NCBI GenBank assembly: GCA_965267475.1
Contig: OZ254079.1
Location: 1,364,001 to 1,428,000, forward strand
Reading direction: 5' to 3'
DNA: 64,000 nt
From: JBCBKU01 sp965267475
Lineage (GTDB): Bacteria > Pseudomonadota > Alphaproteobacteria > Rhodobacterales > Rhodobacteraceae
Position 1 is the first letter of the stretch. Each line of letters opens with the position of its first letter. This document shows positions 1-9,562 of the stretch, piece by piece. The translations under genes and the position numbers were made by a program. The notes beneath the pieces were generated by a model. That model was not told the origin of the DNA and searched no databases. It saw only the letters and a program-made list of their open reading frames with translations.

Positions 1-1
1 C

Positions 2-2155
2 GTCTTGCGAGAAACCATCTCCGGCCAGGAAGATGAGCTTGATGAACTGACCAGCGAGGTCACGATCCTGGCCGAGGCGCTGGGCCTTGAACAACAGCGC
101 GTCGCCAATCTGGAAGAACAGACGAATGAGCTGTCGGCGACGCTGTCCGAAGCGCAGGCCAACGCAAACGCTCAGGAAAACCTGATCGAAATGCTGACCG
201 CTCAGGTGGCCAATCAAGCCAATGAAATCGATGCACGAAACGCGCAGATCACCGCGTTTGAGGCCCAGGTCGCGACGCTTTTGTCCGAGCGGGACACAGC
301 CGTTGCGCGGGGCGATGCGCTGGAGGCAGAGCGGACCGAACTTCTGACGCAGCAAGAAGCACTGAACCTGGCCTTGGCGCAGGCCCGGGATGAAATCGAT
401 GCCGCTGCCGAAGCGGCGCGGTTGGCGGCAGCGCGGCGCGAAGCGCTTGAGGCCATGACCGCCAACCTGCAACAGCAGTTGCAGGACGAAGGGGCGTCGC
501 TTGCGGCCGCCCTGGCGCGCCTGGATGAGGCCGAAACATCCCTGTCCGAGACCGAAGCCGCACGCCTGGCGGAAGTCGCCGCTGCCGAAGAATTGCGGCG
601 TCGCCTCGCCGAGGTCGAAGGGACTTTGACCGATGAAGAGGCCGCCCGCTTGGCCGAAGCGGCAGCAGCAGAAACGTTGCGCCAACAGCTTGAGGCCGCT
701 GATGAAGAACTGACGGCCATGACGCTGGCGCTTGAAGCGGAGCGGAAGCGCGCGGAAGATACCTTGACACTTTTGGCGGCGGCCCAGACGGCCGAGGATG
801 ATCTGACAGCACGGCTTGCGGCGGCGCTGGCCGCGACGACGGACGCAGAAGGCGAGATTGCCGCCCTGACCGCCACGCTGAAGAACGAGGCGCGGTTGCA
901 AGAGGAACTGACCGCATCCCAGGCCGCTGAAGCGGATCTGACCGCGCGGCTGGCCGAAGCCCTGGCCGCAGTCTCGACCGCCGAAGGGGTCTTGAGCGCC
1001 CGCGAAACCGAATTGGCGGCACTTCGCGCGGAAAATGCCGAACAGGCCGCCGCAATTGACGATCTTGATGCGGCCCGAGCCCGGATTGCGCAGTTGGAAG
1101 GTGAGATTACCGCCCTTCGGACCGCGAGCGCTGATGCCGAACAATCTCTGCGGGCCGAACTGGAGGCCGCGCTGGCTGCCCGGCTTCAGGCGGAACGCGA
1201 GGCGGCCGAGAAGCTGGCCCTGGCGCAATCGGAAATCGATGCACTGAATGCCGCCGCGACCGGCGAAGAAACACTTCGGCAGGAATTGGCGACGGCTCTG
1301 GCTGCACGCATCGCGGCTGAGAATGCCGCCGCCACCCAACTGACCGAAGCCGAGCGTCAGTCGGCTTTGTTGTCCGTGGCCAATCAGGCGCTGGCGGCGG
1401 AAGAGGCGAAATCAGCCGAGGCGCTTCGCAAGGTCGAGCTTCTGAACCAGCAGGTGGCCGCCCTTCGTACACAGCTTCAGTCACTGGAATCCGCCTTGAA
1501 TGTCGCGGATGCCGAGGATGAGACCAAATCGATCCAGATCGAAACGCTGACTACGCGCCTGAACGCGGCGCTGGCCCGGGCCGCGATCGAAGCCGATCGC
1601 CGGTCCGAGGCAGAAGAGATCGCGCGCGCCGCCGCGGAAGCGGAAGCCGCCGCTGCAGCCGAGCTTGCCCAGATCAGCCAGGAAGAAAAGGAACAGCTTG
1701 AACTGGCGCGAAGCGAGTTCTTCGGCCAGCTTCGCGATGTCCTTGGCGGGCGGTCCGGTGTCCAGATCTCAGGGGACCGGTTCGTGTTTTCTTCAGAAGT
1801 GCTGTTCGCATTGGGGTCCGCGACGCTCCAACCGGCGGGCCGCGAACAGATCGCGCGGGTCAGTGAGATCTTGACGGATGTCTCGGACGACATTCCCCAA
1901 GGCGTCGACTGGATCCTGCGGGTCGACGGCCATACTGACAACATCCCGATTTCCGGCGGGGCTTTCGCGGACAATTGGGAACTCAGCCAGGCCCGTGCAT
2001 TGTCTGTCGTGCGCTATATGACGGATGACCTTGGTTTCCCGCGGGACCGTTTGGCGGCGACGGGGTTCGGTGAATACTCGCCCGTCAATCGCGCCGACAC
2101 GCCCGAAGCGCGCGCGCAGAACCGCCGGATCGAGTTGAAACTGACCGAACGCTAG
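2..2155 (+). CDS. OmpA-family coiled-coil envelope protein, 5'-truncated by the window edge
   Basis: The reading frame is open to the left edge, so the N-terminus is missing. Related Rhodobacterales proteins, as I recall them, begin with a membrane anchor just before the residues seen here (RETISGQE). Residues 1 to about 575 are an Ala/Glu-rich heptad-like coiled coil with many imperfect repeats. The last 125 residues or so form an OmpA_C/MotB peptidoglycan-binding domain, recognisable from VDGHTDNIP, NWELSQARA and NRRIEL. Likely role, by inference: an inner-membrane-anchored protein reaching across the periplasm to the cell wall. It faces clpA convergently. Low-complexity Ala content produces long antisense open frames that are not genes. 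Confidence 0.8.
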   Translation, partial: VLRETISGQEDELDELTSEVTILAEALGLEQQRVANLEEQTNELSATLSEAQANANAQENLIEMLTAQVANQANEIDARNAQITAFEAQVATLLSERDTAVARGDALEAERTELLTQQEALNLALAQARDEIDAAAEAARLAAARREALEAMTANLQQQLQDEGASLAAALARLDEAETSLSETEAARLAEVAAAEELRRRLAEVEGTLTDEEAARLAEAAAAETLRQQLEAADEELTAMTLALEAERKRAEDTLTLLAAAQTAEDDLTARLAAALAATTDAEGEIAALTATLKNEARLQEELTASQAAEADLTARLAEALAAVSTAEGVLSARETELAALRAENAEQAAAIDDLDAARARIAQLEGEITALRTASADAEQSLRAELEAALAARLQAEREAAEKLALAQSEIDALNAAATGEETLRQELATALAARIAAENAAATQLTEAERQSALLSVANQALAAEEAKSAEALRKVELLNQQVAALRTQLQSLESALNVADAEDETKSIQIETLTTRLNAALARAAIEADRRSEAEEIARAAAEAEAAAAAELAQISQEEKEQLELARSEFFGQLRDVLGGRSGVQISGDRFVFSSEVLFALGSATLQPAGREQIARVSEILTDVSDDIPQGVDWILRVDGHTDNIPISGGAFADNWELSQARALSVVRYMTDDLGFPRDRLAATGFGEYSPVNRADTPEARAQNRRIELKLTER

Positions 2156-2205
2156 GCGGCAACCCCCCCGGTGAGGGGATATGCGACCACTGGTTTCAAG
2201 GGAAT

Positions 2206-2234
2206 GCGGCGCCCGGGAAAAACCTGGGCGCCAC
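2206..2234. terminator. Hairpin between convergent genes, possible bidirectional terminator
   Basis: A 10-bp stem (2208-2217 with 2223-2232, one G-T wobble) closes a 5-nt A-rich loop between the 3' ends of the OmpA-type gene and clpA. Neither side has a good T-run, so termination strength is uncertain. Confidence 0.4.
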
Positions 2235-2238
2235 AAAA

Positions 2239-4557
2239 TCAATCTGCAGTCAGAAGCGGTGGCTTCTTCGACGACAGTCGCGGCGCCTTGGGCGGTTCGA
2301 TGGTGATATCCAACTCGCCCTTCTTGACGCCGACCTTCACCAGCCCGCCCTTGGCCAGCTTTCCGAACAGCAGCTCTTCCGCGAGCGGCTTCTTGATGTG
2401 TTCCTGGATTACGCGGCCCAGCGGGCGCGCGCCCATCTTGTCGGAATACCCCTTGTCGGCCAACCATTCGGCGGCGGCACGGGTCAACTCGATCGAGACG
2501 TTGCGATCCATCAACTGGGCTTCCAGTTGCAGGACGAACTTCTCAACGACTTGCAGGATCACCTCTTTCGGCAGCGGCTGGAAGCTGATCACGGCATCGA
2601 GGCGGTTCCGGAATTCCGGCGTGAACATCCGCTCGATCGCGGCCGTATCTTCGCCCTCGCGCCGATCCCGGCCAAAGCCCACGGCTTCGCGGGCCTGTTC
2701 GGCCGCGCCCGCGTTCGAGGTCATGATCAGGACCACATTCCGGAAATCGACCTGCCGGCCATTGTGATCCGTCAGCTTCCCGTGATCCATCACCTGCAAA
2801 AGGATGTTGAACACATCCGGATGCGCTTTCTCGATCTCGTCAAGCAGCAACACGCAATGGGGGTGCTGGTCGACCCCATCGGTCAGAAGACCGCCCTGGT
2901 CGAAGCCCACATAGCCCGGAGGTGCACCAATCAGGCGGCTGACGGCGTGTTTCTCCATGTATTCGGACATGTCGAACCGCAAAAGCTCGACCCCCAGAAC
3001 ATCGGACAATTGCCGCGCCACCTCGGTCTTGCCGACGCCGGTTGGACCCGCAAACAAATAGTTGCCGATGGGCTTTTCGGGTTCGCGCAGACCGGCACGT
3101 GCCAGCTTGATCGCCGAAGCCAAGGCCTCGATCGCCGTGTCCTGACCGAAGACCACGCGCTTCAGGGTCTCGTCGAGATCTTTCAGCACCTCGGCATCGT
3201 CCTTCGAGACGTTCTTCGGCGGGATTCGGGCGATCTTGGCCACGACGGCCTCGATCTCTTTCGCGCCGATGGTCTTCCGGCGCTTCGAATCCGGCACCAG
3301 ATGCTGGGCCGCACCCGCCTCATCGATCACATCGATGGCCTTGTCCGGCAGCTTCCGGTCATTGATGTACCGCGCCGACAGCTCGACCGCCGTCTTGATG
3401 GCGTCGCCCGTGTATTTGATGTCGTGGTGATCTTCGAAATAGGGCTTCAGACCCTTCAGGATCTTGATCGAGTCATCCACCGACGGCTCGTTCACGTCGA
3501 TTTTCTGGAACCGGCGGCTCAGCGCGCGGTCCTTCTCGAAGTGCTGGCGGAATTCCTTGTATGTGGTCGAACCCATGCAGCGCAGCTTTCCGCCCTGAAG
3601 CGCCGGCTTCAAAAGGTTCGACGCGTCCATGGCGCCACCGGATGTCGCACCGGCACCGATCACGGTGTGGATTTCGTCGATGAACAGGATCGCATCGGGA
3701 TGCTCTTCCAACTCGGTCACGACCGATTTCAGGCGCTCTTCGAAATCGCCCCGATACCGTGTGCCCGCCAAAAGCGCACCCATGTCGAGCGAATAGATCG
3801 TCGCGCCCTGCAAAACCTCGGGCGTTTCACCGCCCACGATCTTCCGGGCCAGGCCTTCCGCAATGGCCGTCTTGCCCACGCCGGGATCGCCCACGAGAAG
3901 CGGGTTGTTCTTCGACCGGCGGCACAGAACCTGAACGCAGCGTTCCACTTCATGTTCGCGCCCGATCAGCGGATCGACATCGCCCATGCGCGCCTTGGCG
4001 TTCAGATCGACGCAATATTTGGCAAGTGCGGATTCCTTGGCTTCCTCTTCGCCCTGCGCCACCTCTTCATCGAATTCCGGGGCGCCAGAGACCGGGCGGC
4101 TTTCGCCGAAGCTCGGGTCCTTCGCCACGCCGTGCGCGATGAAGTTCACGGCGTCATAGCGGGTCATGTCCTGTTCTTGCAGGAAATAGGCCGCATTCGA
4201 TTCCCGTTCCGCAAAGATCGCAACAAGCACATTGGCGCCGGTCACTTCGGTCCGTCCCGAAGACTGAACATGGATCGCGGCGCGCTGGATCACGCGCTGG
4301 AAGGCAGCCGTGGGAACGGCTTCGGACCCTTCCACCTCGGTCACGAGCGTCGACAGATCGTCGTCGATGAAGGCGATCAGTGTTTTGCGAAGCGCGTCAA
4401 GATCGACCGAACAGGCCTGCATGACTTTGGCCGCGTCCGGTTCATCGATGAGGGCAAGCAACAGATGCTCAAGCGTGGCGAGTTCGTGCCGCCTGGCGTT
4501 TGCCAGGGCCAGTGCGGAATGGATTGCCTGCTCAAGCGTATTCGAAAATGAAGGCAC
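2239..4557 (-). CDS. clpA: ATP-dependent Clp protease ATP-binding subunit ClpA
   Basis: AAA+ unfoldase that feeds substrates to ClpP, normally with the adaptor ClpS; cytoplasmic. The 772-residue product has the Clp N-domain (residues 1-140), a first ATPase module with Walker A GDPGVGKTA (near residue 220) and Walker B LFIDEIHT, and a second module with GPTGVGKTE (near 500) and LLLDEIEKAHPDV, then the D2-small domain. The frame extends 37 codons upstream, but the GTG at 4557 gives the canonical N-terminus PSFSNTLEQ and has GGGAG 8 nt upstream, so it was chosen. No clpS lies next to it in this window. Confidence 0.95.
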   Translation of the reverse strand: MPSFSNTLEQAIHSALALANARRHELATLEHLLLALIDEPDAAKVMQACSVDLDALRKTLIAFIDDDLSTLVTEVEGSEAVPTAAFQRVIQRAAIHVQSSGRTEVTGANVLVAIFAERESNAAYFLQEQDMTRYDAVNFIAHGVAKDPSFGESRPVSGAPEFDEEVAQGEEEAKESALAKYCVDLNAKARMGDVDPLIGREHEVERCVQVLCRRSKNNPLLVGDPGVGKTAIAEGLARKIVGGETPEVLQGATIYSLDMGALLAGTRYRGDFEERLKSVVTELEEHPDAILFIDEIHTVIGAGATSGGAMDASNLLKPALQGGKLRCMGSTTYKEFRQHFEKDRALSRRFQKIDVNEPSVDDSIKILKGLKPYFEDHHDIKYTGDAIKTAVELSARYINDRKLPDKAIDVIDEAGAAQHLVPDSKRRKTIGAKEIEAVVAKIARIPPKNVSKDDAEVLKDLDETLKRVVFGQDTAIEALASAIKLARAGLREPEKPIGNYLFAGPTGVGKTEVARQLSDVLGVELLRFDMSEYMEKHAVSRLIGAPPGYVGFDQGGLLTDGVDQHPHCVLLLDEIEKAHPDVFNILLQVMDHGKLTDHNGRQVDFRNVVLIMTSNAGAAEQAREAVGFGRDRREGEDTAAIERMFTPEFRNRLDAVISFQPLPKEVILQVVEKFVLQLEAQLMDRNVSIELTRAAAEWLADKGYSDKMGARPLGRVIQEHIKKPLAEELLFGKLAKGGLVKVGVKKGELDITIEPPKAPRLSSKKPPLLTAD

Positions 4558-4730
4558 GCGTTGTGCTCCCTTGGTAGGGTCGGAACGAGACATTGACCCG
4601 TGCCAACCGTGGCCGGTACCTCTTAAAGTTCGGTGATCTTTCCGATCCTTCAAGAGTTTTTTGCTCAAACCCGCTCACAATTCGCTGCATCGCGGGTCCC
4701 ATGCGACACAAAGATGCGAAATTAACCGAT

Positions 4731-5492
4731 CTAGAATCGGTCTTTGCGGGCGCGGATTTCGGCAAAAGCATCCGTATCGGACGCCTGTGGCAAACCTATG
4801 GCGGATTTTACCGATGACAAGTGGGCGCGTAAGAACGGGTTTGTCGCTTTTTCCTCCGCCAAACGTGAAGGGACGGTTGGCGCGCCGTCCGCACGTGCTT
4901 TGTCGATATTCTGCACCCGTATCGCAAGATCGGGGTTTTCGGGCTCGATCGTGAGCGCGAAGCGTGCGTTTTGGGCCGTGTATTCGTGGCCCGAGCAAAT
5001 CGCCGTGTCGTCCGGCAAGGCGGCAAGCTTGGACAGGCTTTGCCACATCTGACCAGCTGTGCCCTCGAACAGGCGTCCGCAACCCATGGCCATCAGGCTG
5101 TCGCCGGTGAAGACGGCATTTGCGGCCCCCATGTAGAACGCCACATGGCCGACCGTATGCCCCGATACATCAAGCACCCCTACGTCGTGACCCGCGAAGT
5201 CGAAGTGATCGCCATCCGATACGGCGACATCCAGTTTCGGAAGGCGGTGGCTGTCTGCCAGGCCGCCGACAACGGTTGCGCCATGGCCAGACCTCAGTGT
5301 GTCCACTGCACCGATATGGTCATCGTGGTGATGGGTGATCCAGATCTGATCCAGCGACCAGCCGCGCTGGCGCAGCGCCGCGTCGATCGGTGCGGCTTCG
5401 GGCGCGTCCACCAGTGCCGTTTTGCCATCGGCATGGATCAAAAAGGCGTAATTGTCGGACAGACAGGGGACGGTGACGATTTCGATAGACAT
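4731..5492 (-). CDS. gloB: Hydroxyacylglutathione hydrolase (glyoxalase II)
   Basis: Hydrolyses S-lactoylglutathione to lactate and glutathione, the second step of methylglyoxal detoxification. The 253-residue protein has the metallo-beta-lactamase fold; the binuclear metal motif THHHDDH lies at about residues 54-60, with further metal ligands in SGHTVGH and the SGHEYT segment. A C-terminal HAGH domain follows (NPFLR). The ATG at 5492 (MSIEIVTVP) is preceded by GGGAAAG and matches the family N-terminus; the open frame upstream of it is non-homologous. It is divergent from the methyltransferase gene at 5555, 62 bp away. Confidence 0.93.
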   Translation of the reverse strand: MSIEIVTVPCLSDNYAFLIHADGKTALVDAPEAAPIDAALRQRGWSLDQIWITHHHDDHIGAVDTLRSGHGATVVGGLADSHRLPKLDVAVSDGDHFDFAGHDVGVLDVSGHTVGHVAFYMGAANAVFTGDSLMAMGCGRLFEGTAGQMWQSLSKLAALPDDTAICSGHEYTAQNARFALTIEPENPDLAIRVQNIDKARADGAPTVPSRLAEEKATNPFLRAHLSSVKSAIGLPQASDTDAFAEIRARKDRF

Positions 5493-5554
5493 GGTCTTTC
5501 CCGAACGCTTCGATACAGTTGCCGCAAGTTTTGCCCATCGGATCAGGCACCGCA

Positions 5555-6328
5555 ATGCATCTCGACGTCGTCGACCTGCGCAGCTTCTATTATCGCACGC
5601 AACTGGGCCGTTCGGCCCGGCGGGCGATCCGCGAACAGGTCGAAACGCTTTGGCCGGCCGAGACGGCGAAAGGCCAGACGGTCGTGGGGTTCGGCTTTGC
5701 GGCACCCCTTTTGCGCCCGTACCTGACCGATGCGCGCCGTGTGGTCGCTTTGATGCCGGGGCAGCAGGGTGTGATGCATTGGCCGGCGAACGAGCCCAAC
5801 ACATCGGTCCTGTGCGAAGAGGTGCTCTGGCCACTCGAATCCGGTGTGGCCGACAAAATCGTCGTGCTGCATGGGCTTGAGACCAGCGAACGTCCGACCG
5901 CGTTTCTGGATGAATGCTGGCGGGTTCTCGCGCCTGGCGGGCATGCCCTTTTCATCGTACCGAACCGCGTTGGGCTTTGGTCGCGGCGCGACATCACGCC
6001 CTTCGGACATGGGCGACCCTATTCGGTCGGGCAGATCGAAGATCAACTGCGGAAACACAGTTTCACGCCCGAACGCCACCTGGCTGCACTTTTCCATCCG
6101 CCGACCCATCGCCGCTTCTGGATGAAGACGCATCGTTTCTGGGAAAAGGTCGGCCGCAGTATGTCGAGCGGACCCGCAGGCGGCGCCCTTCTGGTCGAGG
6201 CCTGCAAACAGGAACCGGCCCGCCCACGCCCCGGATTGAGCGAGGCGGTTAGGAAACCACTGGAGGTTCTGGACGGGATCGCGTCGCCTGCGCCGAAGCC
6301 CGTTGGCGCGTCGAGGAATCGCGACTGA
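5555..6328 (+). CDS. SAM-dependent methyltransferase-like protein (class I)
   Basis: 257 residues. A Methyltransf_11-like core is seen in the central part (segments LHGLETSERPTAFLDECWRVLAPGGHALFIVPNR), the usual beta-4/alpha-D/beta-5 pattern of class I methyltransferases. The glycine motif that binds SAM is poorly conserved near VVGFGFAAPLL. The substrate is unknown. The ATG at 5555 was preferred over an upstream in-frame codon because MHLDVVDLRSFY looks like a natural N-terminus, though its ribosome site is weak. It is divergent from gloB, an arrangement I believe is common in this order. The C-terminal 40 residues are Pro/Ala-rich and probably disordered. Confidence 0.72.
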   Translation: MHLDVVDLRSFYYRTQLGRSARRAIREQVETLWPAETAKGQTVVGFGFAAPLLRPYLTDARRVVALMPGQQGVMHWPANEPNTSVLCEEVLWPLESGVADKIVVLHGLETSERPTAFLDECWRVLAPGGHALFIVPNRVGLWSRRDITPFGHGRPYSVGQIEDQLRKHSFTPERHLAALFHPPTHRRFWMKTHRFWEKVGRSMSSGPAGGALLVEACKQEPARPRPGLSEAVRKPLEVLDGIASPAPKPVGASRNRD

Positions 6329-6440
6329 TCTGCCTTTTCGAAGGTCAATTTGGCACACCATGGCACCCCGTTCTGGGCGCCTTGGGCTAACTGGCTGAAA
6401 TCCCTGATTATTCTATGTTGCTGCAATGCGGCCTAGGCGG

Positions 6441-6469
6441 TTGCCCGCTTGCAAAGCCTCTGCTACACC
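6441..6469 (+). promoter_or_regulatory. Possible sigma70-type promoter of the atp operon
   Basis: TTGCCC and TACACC are separated by 17 bp, about 100 bp upstream of atpH, in the only sizeable gap before the operon. The match to consensus is moderate. Confidence 0.3.
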
Positions 6470-6571
6470 CACGCCGGTTTCTCAGCCACGCCGCTTCTGC
6501 GGCACCAAGAACTTGCCCGGGCGCGATCCAAAGCACGGGTCCGCAGGGACAAATTAATCGGAAGGGTGGAC

Positions 6572-7132
6572 GTGTCCGAATCTGCTTCGCTGTCATCAGG
6601 CATCGCTGCGCGCTACGCCACTGCCGTTTTCGAACTGGCCAAAGAGTCCAAAACGATCGACAAGATCGAGGCGGATATCACCGCTTTGGGGGACGCGCTG
6701 ACATCCAGCGACGACCTGAAAGCGATGATCGCCTCGCCCGTATATACCCGCGCCGACCAGGCGCAGGCCATCGGGGCCGTCGCATCAAAAATGGGCCTGA
6801 CCGAGACCTTTGCCAGCACGCTGGGTCTTATGGCGTCGAAACGGCGGCTCTTTGCGCTCCCGCATCTCTTGTCGGAACTCAAGCGCCGCATTGCGGACGA
6901 CAAGGGCGAAGTGACCGCCGAGGTCACCGCCGCCAAAGCGCTCACCGAAGCGCAGGAAGTTAGCCTCGCCAAGACGCTCAAAGAGCAGGTTGGCCAGGAC
7001 GTCCAAATCAGCCTTTCCGTCGATGAAAGCCTGATTGGCGGTCTCATCGTAAAAGTCGGCTCCAAGATGATCGATACGTCTGTCCGATCGAAGCTTGTTG
7101 CTCTCCAGAACACCATGAAAGAGGTCGGATAA
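6572..7132 (+). CDS. atpH: F1F0 ATP synthase subunit delta
   Basis: Peripheral-stalk subunit (OSCP type) that connects F1 alpha subunits to the Fo b subunits. The product is 186 residues, normal for the family. The N-terminal helical domain (GIAARYATAVFELAKE) and the C-terminal signature (DESLIGGLIVKVGSKMIDTSV) are both present. The GTG at 6572 follows GGGTGG at a good distance; an upstream extension is non-homologous. The stop codon overlaps the atpA start by one base, so the two are translationally coupled. First gene of the F1 operon; the Fo genes are not in this window, as expected for Rhodobacterales, where they form a separate operon. Confidence 0.95.
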   Translation: MSESASLSSGIAARYATAVFELAKESKTIDKIEADITALGDALTSSDDLKAMIASPVYTRADQAQAIGAVASKMGLTETFASTLGLMASKRRLFALPHLLSELKRRIADDKGEVTAEVTAAKALTEAQEVSLAKTLKEQVGQDVQISLSVDESLIGGLIVKVGSKMIDTSVRSKLVALQNTMKEVG

Positions 7133-8670
7133 TGTCTATCCAAGCCGCTGAAATCTCTGCCATCCTGAAAGAGCAGATCAAGAACTTCGGACAAGAAGCC
7201 GAAGTGGCCGAAGTGGGCCGCGTGTTGTCGGTGGGTGACGGGATCGCCCGGGTCTATGGGCTCGACAACGTGCAGGCCGGTGAGATGGTCGAATTCCCCG
7301 GCGGCGTCATGGGCATGACGCTGAACCTTGAAGCCGACAACGTCGGGATCGTGATCTTCGGCGATGACCGGAACATCAAGGAAGGCGATACGGTCAAGCG
7401 GACCAACTCGATCGTGGACGTCCCCGCCGGTGACGCGCTTCTGGGCCGCGTCGTTGACGGGCTGGGCAACGCAATCGACGGCAAAGGCCCGATCAAGGCG
7501 GCCGAGCGGCGCGTGGCCGACGTCAAGGCGCCGGGCATCATCCCGCGTAAATCGGTGCACGAGCCGATGGCGACCGGCCTGAAGTCCATCGACGCCATGA
7601 TCCCGATTGGCCGGGGACAGCGCGAGCTGATCATTGGCGACCGCCAGACCGGTAAGACGGCCGTGGCGCTCGACACGATCCTGAACCAGAAAGCGTATAA
7701 CGACGCGGCTGGCGACGATGAATCGAAGAAGCTTTACTGCATCTACGTGGCTGTCGGGCAGAAGCGTTCGACCGTTGCCCAGCTTGTGAAAAAGCTCGAG
7801 GAATCGGGCGCCATCGAATACACGGTCGTCGTGGCCGCAACCGCGTCCGATCCGGCGCCGATGCAGTTCCTGGCACCTTATTCGGCGACTGCCATGGCGG
7901 AGTACTTCCGCGACAATGGCCGCCACGCCCTGATCATCTATGATGACCTGTCGAAACAGGCTGTGGCCTATCGTCAGATGTCGCTTCTGCTCCGCCGCCC
8001 GCCGGGCCGCGAAGCCTATCCGGGCGACGTGTTCTATCTGCACTCGCGGCTTCTGGAACGATCGGCGAAGATGAATGAGGACAACGGCGCAGGGTCGCTG
8101 ACCGCGCTGCCGATCATTGAAACCCAGGCCGGTGACGTGTCGGCCTATATCCCGACCAATGTGATTTCGATCACCGACGGGCAGATCTTCCTGGAAACAG
8201 ACCTGTTCTTCCAGGGCATCCGCCCCGCCGTGAACACCGGTCTGTCGGTGAGCCGGGTGGGGTCATCGGCCCAGACCAACGCGATGAAATCTGTCGCCGG
8301 TCCGGTGAAACTGGAACTGGCGCAGTATCGCGAAATGGCGGCCTTCGCACAGTTCGGGTCGGACCTAGATGCGGCGACGCAGCGGCTTCTGAACCGGGGC
8401 GCACGCCTGACCGAGTTGATGAAGCAGCAGCAGTATTCGCCGCTGACCAACGCGGAAATCGTCTGCGTCATCTTCGCGGGCACAAACGGGTATCTCGACA
8501 ATATCGACGTGAACCAGGTCGGTCGGTTCGAATCCGGTCTTCTCGCGCATCTGCGCGGCAAGCATCAGGATCTTCTGGACTGGATCACGAACGAAGATCC
8601 GAAAGTGAAGGGCGAGGCGGAAGACAAGATCAAAGCCGCGCTTGATGAATTCGCCAAAGACTTCGCCTGA
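7132..8670 (+). CDS. atpA: F1F0 ATP synthase subunit alpha
   Basis: Non-catalytic nucleotide-binding subunit of F1 on the cytoplasmic side of the membrane. 512 residues, full length. The P-loop GDRQTGKTA is near residue 169, and the alpha signature PAVNTGLSVSRVGSSAQ near 364 includes the arginine that reaches the catalytic site on beta. It begins inside the atpH stop (TAATG) and is followed after 21 bp by atpG. Confidence 0.98.
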   Translation: MSIQAAEISAILKEQIKNFGQEAEVAEVGRVLSVGDGIARVYGLDNVQAGEMVEFPGGVMGMTLNLEADNVGIVIFGDDRNIKEGDTVKRTNSIVDVPAGDALLGRVVDGLGNAIDGKGPIKAAERRVADVKAPGIIPRKSVHEPMATGLKSIDAMIPIGRGQRELIIGDRQTGKTAVALDTILNQKAYNDAAGDDESKKLYCIYVAVGQKRSTVAQLVKKLEESGAIEYTVVVAATASDPAPMQFLAPYSATAMAEYFRDNGRHALIIYDDLSKQAVAYRQMSLLLRRPPGREAYPGDVFYLHSRLLERSAKMNEDNGAGSLTALPIIETQAGDVSAYIPTNVISITDGQIFLETDLFFQGIRPAVNTGLSVSRVGSSAQTNAMKSVAGPVKLELAQYREMAAFAQFGSDLDAATQRLLNRGARLTELMKQQQYSPLTNAEIVCVIFAGTNGYLDNIDVNQVGRFESGLLAHLRGKHQDLLDWITNEDPKVKGEAEDKIKAALDEFAKDFA

Positions 8671-8691
8671 TAACCGCCGGGGACCGGACAC

Positions 8692-9561
8692 ATGCCGAGC
8701 CTGAAGGACCTGAAAAACCGGATCGAAAGCGTCAAGTCGACGCGGAAGATCACCAAGGCCATGCAGATGGTGGCCGCCGCCAAACTGCGCCGGGCGCAGG
8801 AAGCGGCGGAAGCCTCGCGCCCCTATTCCGAGCGCTTCAACGCCGTCATGGCGGGTCTTGCGCAATCGGTGGGCGACAGTGAAAGCGCGCCCCGGCTGCT
8901 GGCCGGGACGGGCGCCGACAAGGTGCATCTGCTTGTCGTGATGACCGCCGAGCGGGGGCTTTGTGGCGGCTTCAACTCGTCGATCGCGAAACTGGCCCGC
9001 CAGGCGGCTGAAAAGCTGCAAGGCGAGGGCAAGACCGTGAAAGTACTCACGGTCGGCAAGAAGGGCCGCGAGGCGCTGAAGCGCGACCTCGGAGACCTGA
9101 TGATCGACCATGTGGACCTGTCCGAGGTGAAGCGCATTGGCTATGCCAACGCGCAAGAGGTGGCCCGCGGCGTGCTCAGCCGGTTTGATGCCGGTGAGTT
9201 CGATGTGGCGACACTGTTCTACAACACCTTTGAATCGGTGATCAGCCAGATCCCGACCGAGAAGCAGATCATCCCGGCCAAATTCGATGAGGTCGAAGGC
9301 GAAGCGACGGTTTACGACTATGAACCGGACGAGGAAGAGATCCTCGCCGACCTGCTGCCGCGCGGGGTCGCCACGGCGATATTCTCGGGGCTTCTTGAGA
9401 ACGGCGCCTCGGAACAGGGCGCAAGGATGAGCGCCATGGACAACGCGACCCGCAATGCGGGCGACATGATCGACCGTCTGACCATCGAGTATAACCGCTC
9501 GCGTCAGGCCGCGATCACCAAGGAACTGATCGAGATCATCTCGGGCGCCGAGGCGCTCTGA
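8692..9561 (+). CDS. atpG: F1F0 ATP synthase subunit gamma
   Basis: Central rotor shaft of F1. 289 residues, with the N-terminal helix (LKNRIESVKSTRKITKAMQMVAAAK) and the C-terminal helix (ARMSAMDNATRNAGDMI) that form the coiled-coil axle. The central Rossmann-like part carries ERGLCGGFN. It ends one base before the start codon of an unrelated glycosyltransferase gene rather than running directly into atpD. Confidence 0.97.
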   Translation: MPSLKDLKNRIESVKSTRKITKAMQMVAAAKLRRAQEAAEASRPYSERFNAVMAGLAQSVGDSESAPRLLAGTGADKVHLLVVMTAERGLCGGFNSSIAKLARQAAEKLQGEGKTVKVLTVGKKGREALKRDLGDLMIDHVDLSEVKRIGYANAQEVARGVLSRFDAGEFDVATLFYNTFESVISQIPTEKQIIPAKFDEVEGEATVYDYEPDEEEILADLLPRGVATAIFSGLLENGASEQGARMSAMDNATRNAGDMIDRLTIEYNRSRQAAITKELIEIISGAEAL

Positions 9562-9562
9562 C

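Noticed and set aside
214..1055. Two overlapping antisense open frames inside the OmpA-type gene
   Set aside because: They are Ser/Ala- or Arg/Pro-rich and arise from the Ala/Glu-rich repeats on the other strand; no ribosome sites or domains.
2398..4551. A 717-codon open frame antisense to clpA
   Set aside because: It is rich in Arg, His and Asp with no domain, and fully overlaps a certain ClpA gene; typical of high-GC shadow frames.
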